Origin: Bursaphelenchus xylophilus
Taxonomy: Eukaryota; Nematoda; Chromadorea; Rhabditida; Aphelenchoididae
Length of the DNA stretch: 64,000 nucleotides
Reading direction: 5' to 3'
Assembly (NCBI GenBank): GCA_904066235.2
Contig: CAJFCV020000005.1
Span: 10,535,501 to 10,599,500 of the forward strand
Below, one piece after another: positions 56,101 through 64,000 of the stretch. The stretch's first letter is position 1, and the number at the start of each line of letters is the position of its first letter. The notes under the pieces are model-generated. The model was not told where the DNA came from, did no database searches, and was given only the letters and a program-made list of their open reading frames with translations. The position numbers and the translations under genes are program-made.

Positions 56101-58082
56101 AATGGGAAGTAACACGTCAATCCAGCGCATTTCCTGAACCGTTTCCAAACTTCGCATTGTTCCACGGAGTTGGACGATTGGGGAAAAAGACGATTGTGGA
56201 AACCGAAAAGTATTACTTTTTTTGATGCAAATGTCAAAGTTAGGATAATTGAGGGGGCTCATTTCGAAAATAACATTCATTTTTTGACTCTTACTTTTTT
56301 CTTAAGTAGTACTGTAAAGTAACAATTTTAGATTTTTTTCCATAAATACTCGATTTAGGGGTTTTCGAAGGTGCTGGTCTCGAAAATCATGTTAGCTTTT
56401 TCGCTATAAAAATGAACATGATTTTCGAAATCAGCACCTTCGAAAACCCCTAAATCGAGTATTTATGAAAAAAAAGTTCAAAAATTACCACTTTACAGTA
56501 CTACTTAGTAAGAGTCAAAATATGAATGTTATTTTCGATATGAGCCCCCTCAATTATCCTAGCTTTGAAATTTGCATCAAAAAAAGTAATATTTTTCGGT
56601 TTCCCCAATCGTCTTTTTCCCCAATCGTCCCAGTTCTATTGTTCCAGTATTCCAACAGAATACTTTTTTCGGTTACGTCCGAGCCTTGAATTGGCATTCT
56701 TTTTTAGCTAGCCCTGGTGCTTCGTCTTCCTTCTGAGACCGTGTTCAAGTCTTCAAAAATACAATCGTAATCCTTTTTGAGCAACATTAGTTCAAAACCG
56801 TTTTTTCTAACTATTAAAATGGGATAGGAAAAACAGTATGGCTTTCTATTTTTTTAAGGAATAAAATTTTGATATTTTATTTTCAGTCTACTATATATAT
56901 GGACAACCATCTAATTTACTTTTTCTTTGGCGCTGTTGACTTTCCAGACTACGATGTTGACTTTCCCGCGTCTCTCGACTTCTCCGGAACAGGGTTTTTG
57001 ATGGCCAAGGCATTAAGCGAGACCTATGGCAAGTGATGAAATTTACCTTAAAAATAATTTCCCGTTTTTTAGGAACTGAATTTCTGAAAAGTGACAAGGA
57101 CCCGGACAAGGAGCATCGTGCTCGGTGGGACTGTATTACAAAGCTCTACCGTCAAGAATGTGATGCACAAGAACTGTGTGTCCTTGATCAAGTGGCGGCC
57201 CATGTTGGTGAGTACTAGCCGCATTACGGCAGGACTAGATAAAAATTCCTGGGGGCCTGTTTTACCTGGAAGTTAACCGAAGCAGCTGGGGCGCTAAAAC
57301 AAGTCGTGAAAGTTTGCATAATTCAGCTGCCGATGATTTTTCTTTTTGAACCGTTCTTGAGCAACTTTACGTTTTTCCATTTTCATTCTGCAGCGGCGGA
57401 AAAAAGAGAAATTTTTGCTTCGACCACACACCTCAAAACAAGCGTCCACACGTTTTAGACTTACATTAATGTCATTTTAGGTATTCGTCTGGCCTATTCT
57501 TCCTACTTCGCCCTTGGAAATATGTCGGAGCCCCGATTAATTCCACAGTTCTCTAACAAACAACTTTTTTTCATCAACTTAGCCCAGACACTGAGGGTTT
57601 GGTCAATGTATCGTCGTCTGCCAGATCCAGTCCGTGTTTGGGGAAGCATTGCCAATTTTAAAGGATTTGCCGAGGCTTTTGGGTGCCCTGTTGGTTCGAA
57701 ATACAACCTTCCAGCGGACAAAAGATGCAATATCTTTGACTTTGACGTCGATAGCCCAAGTTTCACGACGACCACCACGACCACCACCACAACTACAACG
57801 ACCACTACAACAACTACTACAACGACTGCACCAACTACCACTGCTGTAACTGACGCAACTCCTCATGCCAGTACAAACACCCCACCGGCACCTGAACGAA
57901 CTACTCCCTCTCCGCCAAGAACTACTCCCTCTCCGCCAAGAACTACTCCCTCTCCGCCTTCGCCGGACCCAGGCGGTAACCACACCGAATATGGAGAAGC
58001 TGCCTCCAAAAAATCGATTCTATTGTCTCCGCCGTATTTCTCATATCTCCTTTTGGGATTTGCCCATGTTATGATCCAATAA
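53110..58082 (+). CDS. M13 (neprilysin)-like pseudoprotease B, tandem paralogue of A
   Basis: Exons 53110-53337, 53870-54177, 54403-54589, 55616-56086, 56887-57028, 57073-57207 and 57481-58082 give about 690 residues. Every splice phase matches copy A. It has the same signal peptide, the same ADPCNDFYTYAAG with the lost Cys, the same lack of HExxH (SLDFSGTGFLMAKALSE) and the same Thr stalk and hydrophobic tail. The GC donor of intron 5 is kept (TATG|GCAAGT). Differences cluster in exons 5 and 6 (STIYMDNHLIYFFF against SFIFTNDHQIYFSF; QELCVLDQVAAHV against QGVDWCVHTQVAIHV) and in one more TTPSPP unit. No stop or frameshift is seen, so both copies appear to be under some constraint. Introns 1, 3 and 4 carry repeat insertions that differ from copy A. 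Confidence 0.85.
53378..53829. mobile_element. Type C element in intron 1 of gene B, absent from gene A
   Basis: Ends CAGGGGAAGTACCCCAAG and the inverse of GAGGTACTTCCCTTG, with TTA duplicated. Intron 1 of gene A reads GATTTAGTTTT at the same point, which is the empty site. Confidence 0.85.
54204..54340. mobile_element. Type A MITE in intron 2 of gene B
   Basis: The counterpart of 43679-43816 with a few substitutions. Confidence 0.7.
54617..55595. mobile_element. Three-layer nested element in intron 3 of gene B
   Basis: Outer: the same satellite-edged foldback as 44090-45445. Middle: a GGGGCT-type element (54868-55455, GGGGCTTCGGTAGTT to CTTAGCCCC). Inner: an ACTAGT-type element (55158-55443) with perfect ends ACTAGTCGTTCCAGAAAGTG. 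The two inner layers are absent from copy A. Confidence 0.75.
56165..56637. mobile_element. 473-bp foldback with 9-bp duplication in intron 4 of gene B
   Basis: ATTGTTCCA flanks both sides (56156-56164 and 56638-56646) and occurs once at 45991-45999 in copy A. Inverted ends share GGACGATTGGGGAAAAAGAC. A 9-bp duplication suggests a Mutator-like or hAT-like transposase. Confidence 0.8.
57766..57843 (+). repeat. ACN coding microsatellite (Thr stalk, copy B)
   Basis: Encodes about 21 Thr in a row, the counterpart of 48152-48226 with one extra unit. Confidence 0.8.
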
Positions 58083-58631
58083 ACGTAAATCTAGGTTTAG
58101 TCTACTCGGTTAAGGAAAAAAGTAATTGTAAAAAGTTCAAATTCAACGAGATTGTAGTACACACAATTGAAGAGTCAGTAGTATCTGTTAAGTGCCATGG
58201 TCTTCTCTTATTATACTTACTTTCTGAACTTTTTTTTGTTTCTTTTTTTCCTTTTTGGGCTTCTTTCCCTTCTCTTTCTCCATGTTTTTTCCTTTTTTGA
58301 TGATAACCTTCTGGGCCTTGTGTGTCCTTGATAAACTTCATGCAAGTTTTTTGAACTAATGATTTTATCACAAGCTCCGCCCACTCTCTTTCCTCTCCAC
58401 ACTCTCTCACCGTCTGTCCGGGTCCTTGTCACTTTCCAGAAATTGAATCCTAAAAAACGGGAAATTATTTTTAAGGTAAATTTCATCACTTGCCAAAGTT
58501 CTCCTCGCTTAATGTCTTGGCCATCAAAAACCCTGTTCCGGAGAAATCGAGAGACGCGGGAAAGTCAACATCGTAGTCTGGAAAGTCAACAACGCCAAAG
58601 AAAAAGTAAATTTGATGGTCGTTCGTATATA

Positions 58632-60879
58632 TGGATGGTTAGTTACAAATTTCATTTTTCATTCCGTTCAGAAGTGTGCAATTCAGTCTACGGAGGCACT
58701 TTGGACTAAAATCGGGAAATCCTGTCCGTGGTGCAAACAAAAATCGCCACTTTCGGTTTGCCCTTCAGACAAACGCAAAGCAGTCCGTCGTGTGGACAGG
58801 TTTCCGGAAATCTAGTCCACTGATTTTCGATCCATGGACTTCTTGATTTGTTTGCTCGGATTTTTTGGAGTTGTCCGTGGTTTGGAAAATTCCAAACAAA
58901 TCACAGAGGCACAGATGACCCAGGGCTTCTTTTCAAATTTTTTTTTATTTCGCTATGTTCAAGATGTATTTTCTGATTGAGAACAGCTTGGATTTGCTCA
59001 AAAAAGGATTTTTTACCAAGGGTAGGCTTTTCTATTCGATTTCCTATCTAGATTGCCCGTTTTCTTTTGGGATAACCCATCAAATTTTAGAATTTTGTGA
59101 AGCTTGTTGCCCATAGATAATGTAATGTTTATTTCTTGTTGATTTGACCAAAACTTTTTAGTGGAAAAATTTCCGTCCCAAAGTTGCTGTTTCGATGCGT
59201 CAAATTTTAAAACAATCGCAGAATACCAAAACCCATGGAAGATATAACCGAAGTCTAGGATGTTATAGGCAAGGACGTCCTCTTTTATGGTGTGGCCAAG
59301 TATTGGTTCCGGAGGTTCAAAAAAAGAAGTTAGACGACCAAGTTCTGGCGGCCATCTGAGATAGATGATGACGCCCTAAAAGGCTTAATCGTGAGCTATC
59401 CCAAATTGCCATTACGTGAACTTGGAGAGCTCTTTGGGTTCTCCCATACTACCATTATGGACCATCTACATCGGTTGGGAAAAGTGTGGAAGTGTGGTTA
59501 ATTTGTTCCACACGAACTTTCGGAGTCACGGCTTATACTGTTGCTCCTAATTTTTGTCGTACCGCCGCACGCTGACTTGGCTGACCAATATCATTACAGG
59601 GAACCAGAAATGGGTGATGTATATAAACCATACCCGCAAGCTTCAGTAGCTTGAACCCGACCATCACGATGAACCAACCCCAAAACCAAAATTCACCTAA
59701 AAAAGGTCATGTTCGCCGCCCTACCCACACTACACCCCAGCCTTGGCACCTTCTGATTACCATTTGATCAGATCGCTAAGCTACCGTTTGGGAGATGTGC
59801 GGTTCGATTGTTTGGGGGACCTCAAAACAGGTCTTTCTGACATTTTTTATTATAAATACCCCAGTTTTTAAGCTCGCCAATTGAATCCTTGTCGGAACGT
59901 TGGCAATACGTCGTGGATACCGACGGTGGATGTTATGTTTGGTTTCCCGTTACAACTGTCAAAATAAATTTGTTTGGAAAAAAACAAGAAAAAGGGGAAA
60001 ACTTTCGTCCCAACCTAATAAATTTAATTATAGCTAAAGGTAGAGTAGGATGTTAGCTTGGTTTTAATGTCAATTTCGAACCAGAAGGAGCGAGTTTTAC
60101 AAAAATTTTATATTGTACTAGGTCCTGGCGTCCGGTCCCTCGTGAAAACTGCTATTACGTTAAATTTGCCACTTTTGCATGGTAAAGCAACCCAGTACTC
60201 TGACCTACATTTATATCTGATCAGTTTTATAGGTTATTAGCTTCGTTCTAACACCAATTTCCAACCAGACACACCTAAATTTACGAAAATTTTATGTTGT
60301 ACTTGGTACTCAAGGCTCCTGGTCTTTCATAACATTAGCTGTGTTTACATGGTAAAATTAATCTAGTGTCCACACCTATAACTGTCCACTTTTACACTGT
60401 TTTAGCGAAAAAAAGATAAATTGACTTACATTATCCATGAGGCAACAACCTACAAAGTTGTTATCTGTCCAAAAAACGGGCAATCTAGACGTAAAATCAA
60501 ATGGGGTAGCCTGCTCTTGGTAAAAAAATCCTTTTTTGGAAAAATTCCCAGTTTCCTTCACTCAGAAAATACATCGTGAACCTAGGGAAATAAAAATTTT
60601 TTTTTGAGCCCCGGGTCAACTGTCCCCGAAGAGTTTGCTCGATAAACCAAAATCGCTGAATTCGGTCCGTTGCCTGGACAAACGAAAAAAGTCCGCGGAC
60701 AAAAAAAAATTGTTCGTTCCGTAAACTGACTATGCTGATTTTAGTCCGGAGAACGGATTAAAATTGCAACTTTGCGCCCAAGTGGACTTGATTCCCCAAT
60801 TTTAGTCCAAAGTGCCTCCGTGGACTGAATTACACACTTTTGAACGGAATGAAAAATGAAATTTATAACTAACCATCCA
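58632..60879. mobile_element. Degenerate mariner-like transposon, about 2.25 kb
   Basis: The terminal inverted repeats start TGGATGGTTAGTTA and match for about 90 bp. The element interrupts the inverted M13-like exon fragment at a TATATA stretch, so TA (or TATA) is duplicated, as expected for Tc1/mariner. The inside holds a broken mariner transposase. It is longer than the usual 1.3 kb, with extra unidentified sequence on both sides of the transposase. Confidence 0.8.
59190..59945 (+). pseudogene. Mariner transposase remnant
   Basis: Fragments in more than one frame match mariner transposase in order: a helix-turn-helix part (ELFGFSHTTIMDHLHRLGK), ITGNQKWVMYINHTRK (family ITGDEKWV-Y-N), a Y/H-x-P-x-LAPSDYH block near 59730-59765, and SERWQYVVDTDGGCYV at the end. 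The first catalytic Asp is Asn here, and several stops and frameshifts interrupt it, so it is inactive. Confidence 0.8.
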
Positions 60880-60964
60880 TATATATAGAAGACTGAAAAT
60901 AAAATATCAAAATTTTATTCCTGAAAAAATAGAAAGCCATACTGTTTTTCCTATCCCAATATGT

Positions 60965-61399
60965 AGTGTGCTGATTTCGAATTTCGGGTTCATTTTTTCT
61001 GAACTTTACTAGTTTTCCTTAAGTAGTAATGTCAAAAAGTAATTTTTTGAAATTTTTCTAAAAATACTGGATTTAGGGGTTTTCGAGGGTGCTGATTTCG
61101 AACATAAGGAAAAAAGTAACTATAAAAAAAAATTAATGTCATTTTCGAAATCAGCACCCTCGAAACCCCTAAATCGAGTATTTTTAGAAAAAATTACTTT
61201 TTAGCGCTACTGCTTAAGGAAAACTAGTAAAGTTCAGAAAAAATAAACCCGAAATTCGAAATCAGCACCCTCGAAAACCGCTAAGCCCAGTATTTTTTGA
61301 AAAATTTCAAAAAATTACTTTTTAACATTACTACTTAAGGAAAAAAGTAACTATCAAAGAAAATGAATGTCATTTTCGAAATCAGCACCCTCGATACAC
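60965..61399. repeat. Repeat block of TCGAAATCAGCACCCTCG units, copy 2
   Basis: Near-identical to 51800-52198 over its length and joined to the same TRM6 exon 2 breakpoint. Confidence 0.65.
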
Positions 61400-61998
61400 C
61401 CCCTATTTGCCTTCTTTAGCTGGACCTTTTCTTTCACCAAACTGACTTGATTTTTCTCTCCCGCCTCTGGACAGCTCTCGTGTTTTACTGAGCTCTGAAA
61501 TAGGTACAATAAGCCACGTTCTTCCTTGCCATTGGTTCTATAAACCCGTCACCCTATCAAACAGCAAATTTTCGATCAAAATTCGCCGCCTTCCCACCTA
61601 AACACCAAGTACAATGTAGAAAACCTCCTACCTTTCGCCACATCTGTTGGCTCCGGTCCCAGTAGTCCATTTTGAGCGGTACACACTCCAAACTTCTTCC
61701 CGAGCAGTGGGTCTGCTTTGAAAGTCAAGTTATCAACGGTGATCGTGGCTCCTTTTCTGAGACGGGCAAGAGTTGGTTTAACTCCGGTCAATTTTCGCAT
61801 TAAAACATAATCACCGGGTTGCAATGTGTCCCGTTCACGTTCAGAGGTCTCTGCAGACATCTTGAAAGCTTTTAGCAGCTTTGAGATCCGAAATTGACGA
61901 GAAAAAATATTTTTTTCTTGAAGAAATTTAGGTGAAACAGAATGCCAAAAATTTTTGACGAATGCCAAGCTCGCGGAAACGGCGATTTTCAAAATTTT
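61400..61998 (-). pseudogene. Truncated TRM6 5' copy (copy 3)
   Basis: Exon 1 (61860-61632), part of exon 2 and about 140 bp of promoter match TRM6 again. The same left junction as copy 2, preceded by the same repeat block, shows that copies 2 and 3 derive from one another. A 10-bp deletion lies in the exon 2 part. Homology ends near 61998, about 115 bp from the stop of the lysozyme gene. Confidence 0.8.
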
Positions 61999-62087
61999 AA
62001 TAGATTTTCTGAAAGTTTAGAGGCTGAAGACGATTTTCATAGCCATTTTGGATAAATCAACCACATTTTTCGATATAATTTTTGACT

Positions 62088-62093
62088 TTTATT
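62088..62093 (-). terminator. Polyadenylation signal of the lysozyme gene
   Basis: AATAAA on the minus strand, 20 bases after the stop codon, a usual spacing in compact nematode genes. Confidence 0.5.
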
Positions 62094-62113
62094 ACTTCAT
62101 CCACATCAAATAT

Positions 62114-63889
62114 TTAAATTACTATACGACTGACAGAACTCAAAATTTCATCGCTGTTTTGGTCGCTCAGTCTGACATGTTCATAGACGTTTTGATTCAC
62201 CAACACCTCGCACACATTCTTGGTCTGGCCGTACTGTTTTACCAGGGCTTTTTGGAAGGTCCCGAACGGTCGGAAGTCTTCCAAATTGGCCGGAGTTTGA
62301 GCCGCTTCTCCGGTCCCAAGAACATTCCAATACCAAAGAGTTGGAGCCGACAGCGCTCGAGAGTTGCCTGTGATCACTTTGTAGTCGTACCAGTTGGTGT
62401 AGAAGCTGACAGCAACTTTGTTTGCCTAGATTAAAATTTTCGTCATGGTTAATATAAGAAGTCTCGGATTTTCGTCAAAAAAGTGTCATTTTTTCGAGTA
62501 AAACTTAAAGTCATCTTACCGCGGCCTCTTTGGCAAACTCTTGGATGAATTGCACATTTTTGGCGGTGATTTTGCTCCAGCTCAGAGGTGAGGTGATCTG
62601 CAGCCAAAGTCCTCTAATGCCCCATCCCTTCTTTTTTGCGACCGACAAAACCTCCGAGACTTGGGTTTTTGGAGTCTTGAGGCCGTCAAGTTCGGGAACG
62701 ATGACAAGTTGAACACTCAGGTCGTCTGAAATTTTTTGTGAAACTTTTTTTGCTACCACATGTGGCCACATAAAATTGCAAAAGAATCGGTCAATGTTTT
62801 TGCATCCCGAATTTTCGAGTCCACAAAAAATCGACTTACAGTGAGGGAGCAAAAGCGTACCATTTTGCATCCGGGAAGTATCAAAAAGTATAGCAAAATG
62901 TCTCCCCTTTCAAGTGAAAAAACTTCGTTTTGAAGGACCCTATGCGCCCTTTCCCTCACAAAAAGAGCCGGCGCGCCTTTGAAATGGGATTTTTTCCCTT
63001 GGAGAGGGAGATATTTTGCTACATTTTTGGTACTTCCTGGGTGCAAAATGTTAAATTTTTTGCCACTGGATCAGGTCCCCCACTGTATACTTGTCGTAGC
63101 GCAGGCAGAGGCCCAGAAAAAATCATACGAGGTGCCTGAGGCCAGGGGTGGCCACCCGGGCCCGTTTAGGCCCGTTTTATTTGACAAAAAAAAATCCCGC
63201 GCTTTTTTCTGAGTAACCGGATGGCTTTGAAACTTCGGCTAGCCCTGGGTTTATAGGGGTGCTGACCCTGCAAAATGTTGTCAGATTTTTGATATCTCTT
63301 CTCCAAAGCGAGATATCGTAATTGCGGGAAAAGTAAGACGGGCCGAAACAGGCCCGAACGGGCCTAAATGGGCCCGGGTGGCCACCCATGCCTGAGGCTT
63401 AACAAAGCCGCTGCAAGCCTTCTCCGACTTTCTGCGAAGGCGGAGAGTTTGCGGAGATTTATTAGTCTGTCGGGAAAATAATCAGCACTCTGTCGCTGCG
63501 CCGACCACGTCTCTGAAGTGAAAAAAACTATGGATTTTGCCACGACACAATTCATTTTTTCTAGACAGCAATGCGATTTTCGATGCAACAGTGTGCTTAT
63601 TATTTTCCCGACAGACTGATGGTCCTAGCGACAATTTTTTATCCCATTTTAACTCACCGTAGACGGCGAGCAAGTTCTTGAACCCAACCTCATCCGGTTG
63701 GCCGTTGTAGATCCGAACGAACGCCATTCCATAGCCCCAACGTTTGAAGCATGCGGAGTGAGTGGTATTAACTGCAGCGGTAAAGTCAACTCCTCGAATA
63801 AGCGTCACTCGGGAGGCGTTGCCATTACTTTCGGTTGGAGTTGCGTTGGCCAAAACGATTAGAAAAAGAAGAGCGGCAAATTTCAGCAT
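62114..63889 (-). CDS. GH25-type LYS lysozyme
   Basis: Three exons on the minus strand (63889-63658, 62725-62520 and 62425-62114) join in frame to about 249 residues. Signal peptide: MLKFAALLFLIVLANA. GVDFTAAVN and FVRIYNGQ form the first strand with the catalytic Asp. Then come IRGLWLQITSPLSW, FYTNWYDYKVITG and LWYWNVLGTG followed by a DFRPFG block, all in the order seen in nematode lysozymes of the LYS/GH25 family. These are secreted from the intestine and digest bacterial walls as food use and defence. The closest C. elegans type is probably the lys-4/5/6/10 group rather than lys-1/7/8, but I cannot test that. A polyadenylation signal (AATAAA on the minus strand, 62088-62093) follows the stop. 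Intron 1 is swollen by three repeats. Confidence 0.85.
62839..63085. mobile_element. Type B MITE in lysozyme intron 1
   Basis: CAGTGAGGGAGC at the left (shortened) and GGATCAGGTCCCCCACTG at the right, with TA flanks. Confidence 0.65.
63143..63390. mobile_element. hAT-like MITE, 248 bp, in lysozyme intron 1
   Basis: Ends CAGGGGTGGCCACC and the inverse of GGTGGCCACCCATG. The 8-bp CCTGAGGC is repeated on both sides (63135-63142 and 63391-63398), the size typical of hAT. CAGGGGTGGCCA is a hAT-style terminus. Confidence 0.8.
63461..63621. mobile_element. Type A MITE in lysozyme intron 1
   Basis: GAGCAC-class unit with complete ends, close to the donor of exon 1. Confidence 0.7.
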
Positions 63890-64000
63890 GACTGTTGCAC
63901 GTCTATGTTCTAAATTAGAATTGACTTTAATTAAATTTAATAACTGTTATCAACTGTTTTCATATCGATAATTGTCTCTCTTTTGTTCTGTTGTCATAGA

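Larger units (their letters stand above)
58416..60960 (-). pseudogene. Inverted fragment of the M13-like gene, split by a mariner
   Basis: 58416-58631 and 60880-60960 together form a reverse-complement copy of the stretch from the intron before exon 5 through exon 5 to early exon 6 (about 47200-47484 in copy A). The 2.25-kb mariner sits between the two parts. The fragment mixes copy-A traits (TNDHQ, EENFG) with a copy-B trait (VDFPDYD). It thus comes from an ancestor of both or from a third gene. It has no promoter or signal peptide and is a relic. Confidence 0.8.

Overview
This window reads as nematode nuclear DNA, most likely a Caenorhabditis-type rhabditid. The genes are split by short introns with TTTCAG-like acceptors, bases are A/T-rich, and the recognisable families (TWK-type two-pore potassium channel, GH25 LYS lysozyme, M13 neprilysin-like protein, Trm6, fukutin-like protein) are all typical of nematodes. 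No bacterial operon, phage, CRISPR or plasmid feature is present. The species cannot be fixed from the sequence alone.

Layout. 1-2.6 kb: a minus-strand fukutin-like (LicD superfamily) gene. 2.6-17.8 kb: gene-free and packed with miniature inverted-repeat elements. 17.8-39.85 kb: one plus-strand K2P channel gene whose 5' introns hold dozens of the same elements. 40.9-42.6 kb: minus-strand TRM6/GCD10, divergent from a plus-strand M13-like gene at 43.0-48.5 kb. 52.2-58.4 kb: a second copy of the block (5' end of TRM6 plus a complete second M13-like gene). 58.4-61.0 kb: an inverted piece of the M13-like gene split by a dead mariner. 61.0-62.0 kb: a third copy of the TRM6 5' end. 62.1-63.9 kb: a minus-strand GH25 lysozyme gene.

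The two M13-like proteins keep the family fold at both ends but lack the zinc motifs. Each ends in a threonine-rich stalk and a hydrophobic tail of GPI-signal type, so they look like surface or secreted pseudoproteases. Both are predicted intact, and both keep the same GC-AG intron.

The duplication also acts as a natural experiment. Several elements are present in one copy and absent from the other, so filled and empty sites can be read side by side. This fixes target-site duplications of TTA (two elements), TTAA and a 9-bp word. Separate insertions inside other repeats give TA and TAA, and an 8-bp duplication is seen in a lysozyme intron. Two of the elements found only in the first copy carry tRNA-like A/B boxes. 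No new multi-gene system was found. The most unusual content is the pseudoprotease pair and the layered, datable repeat landscape.
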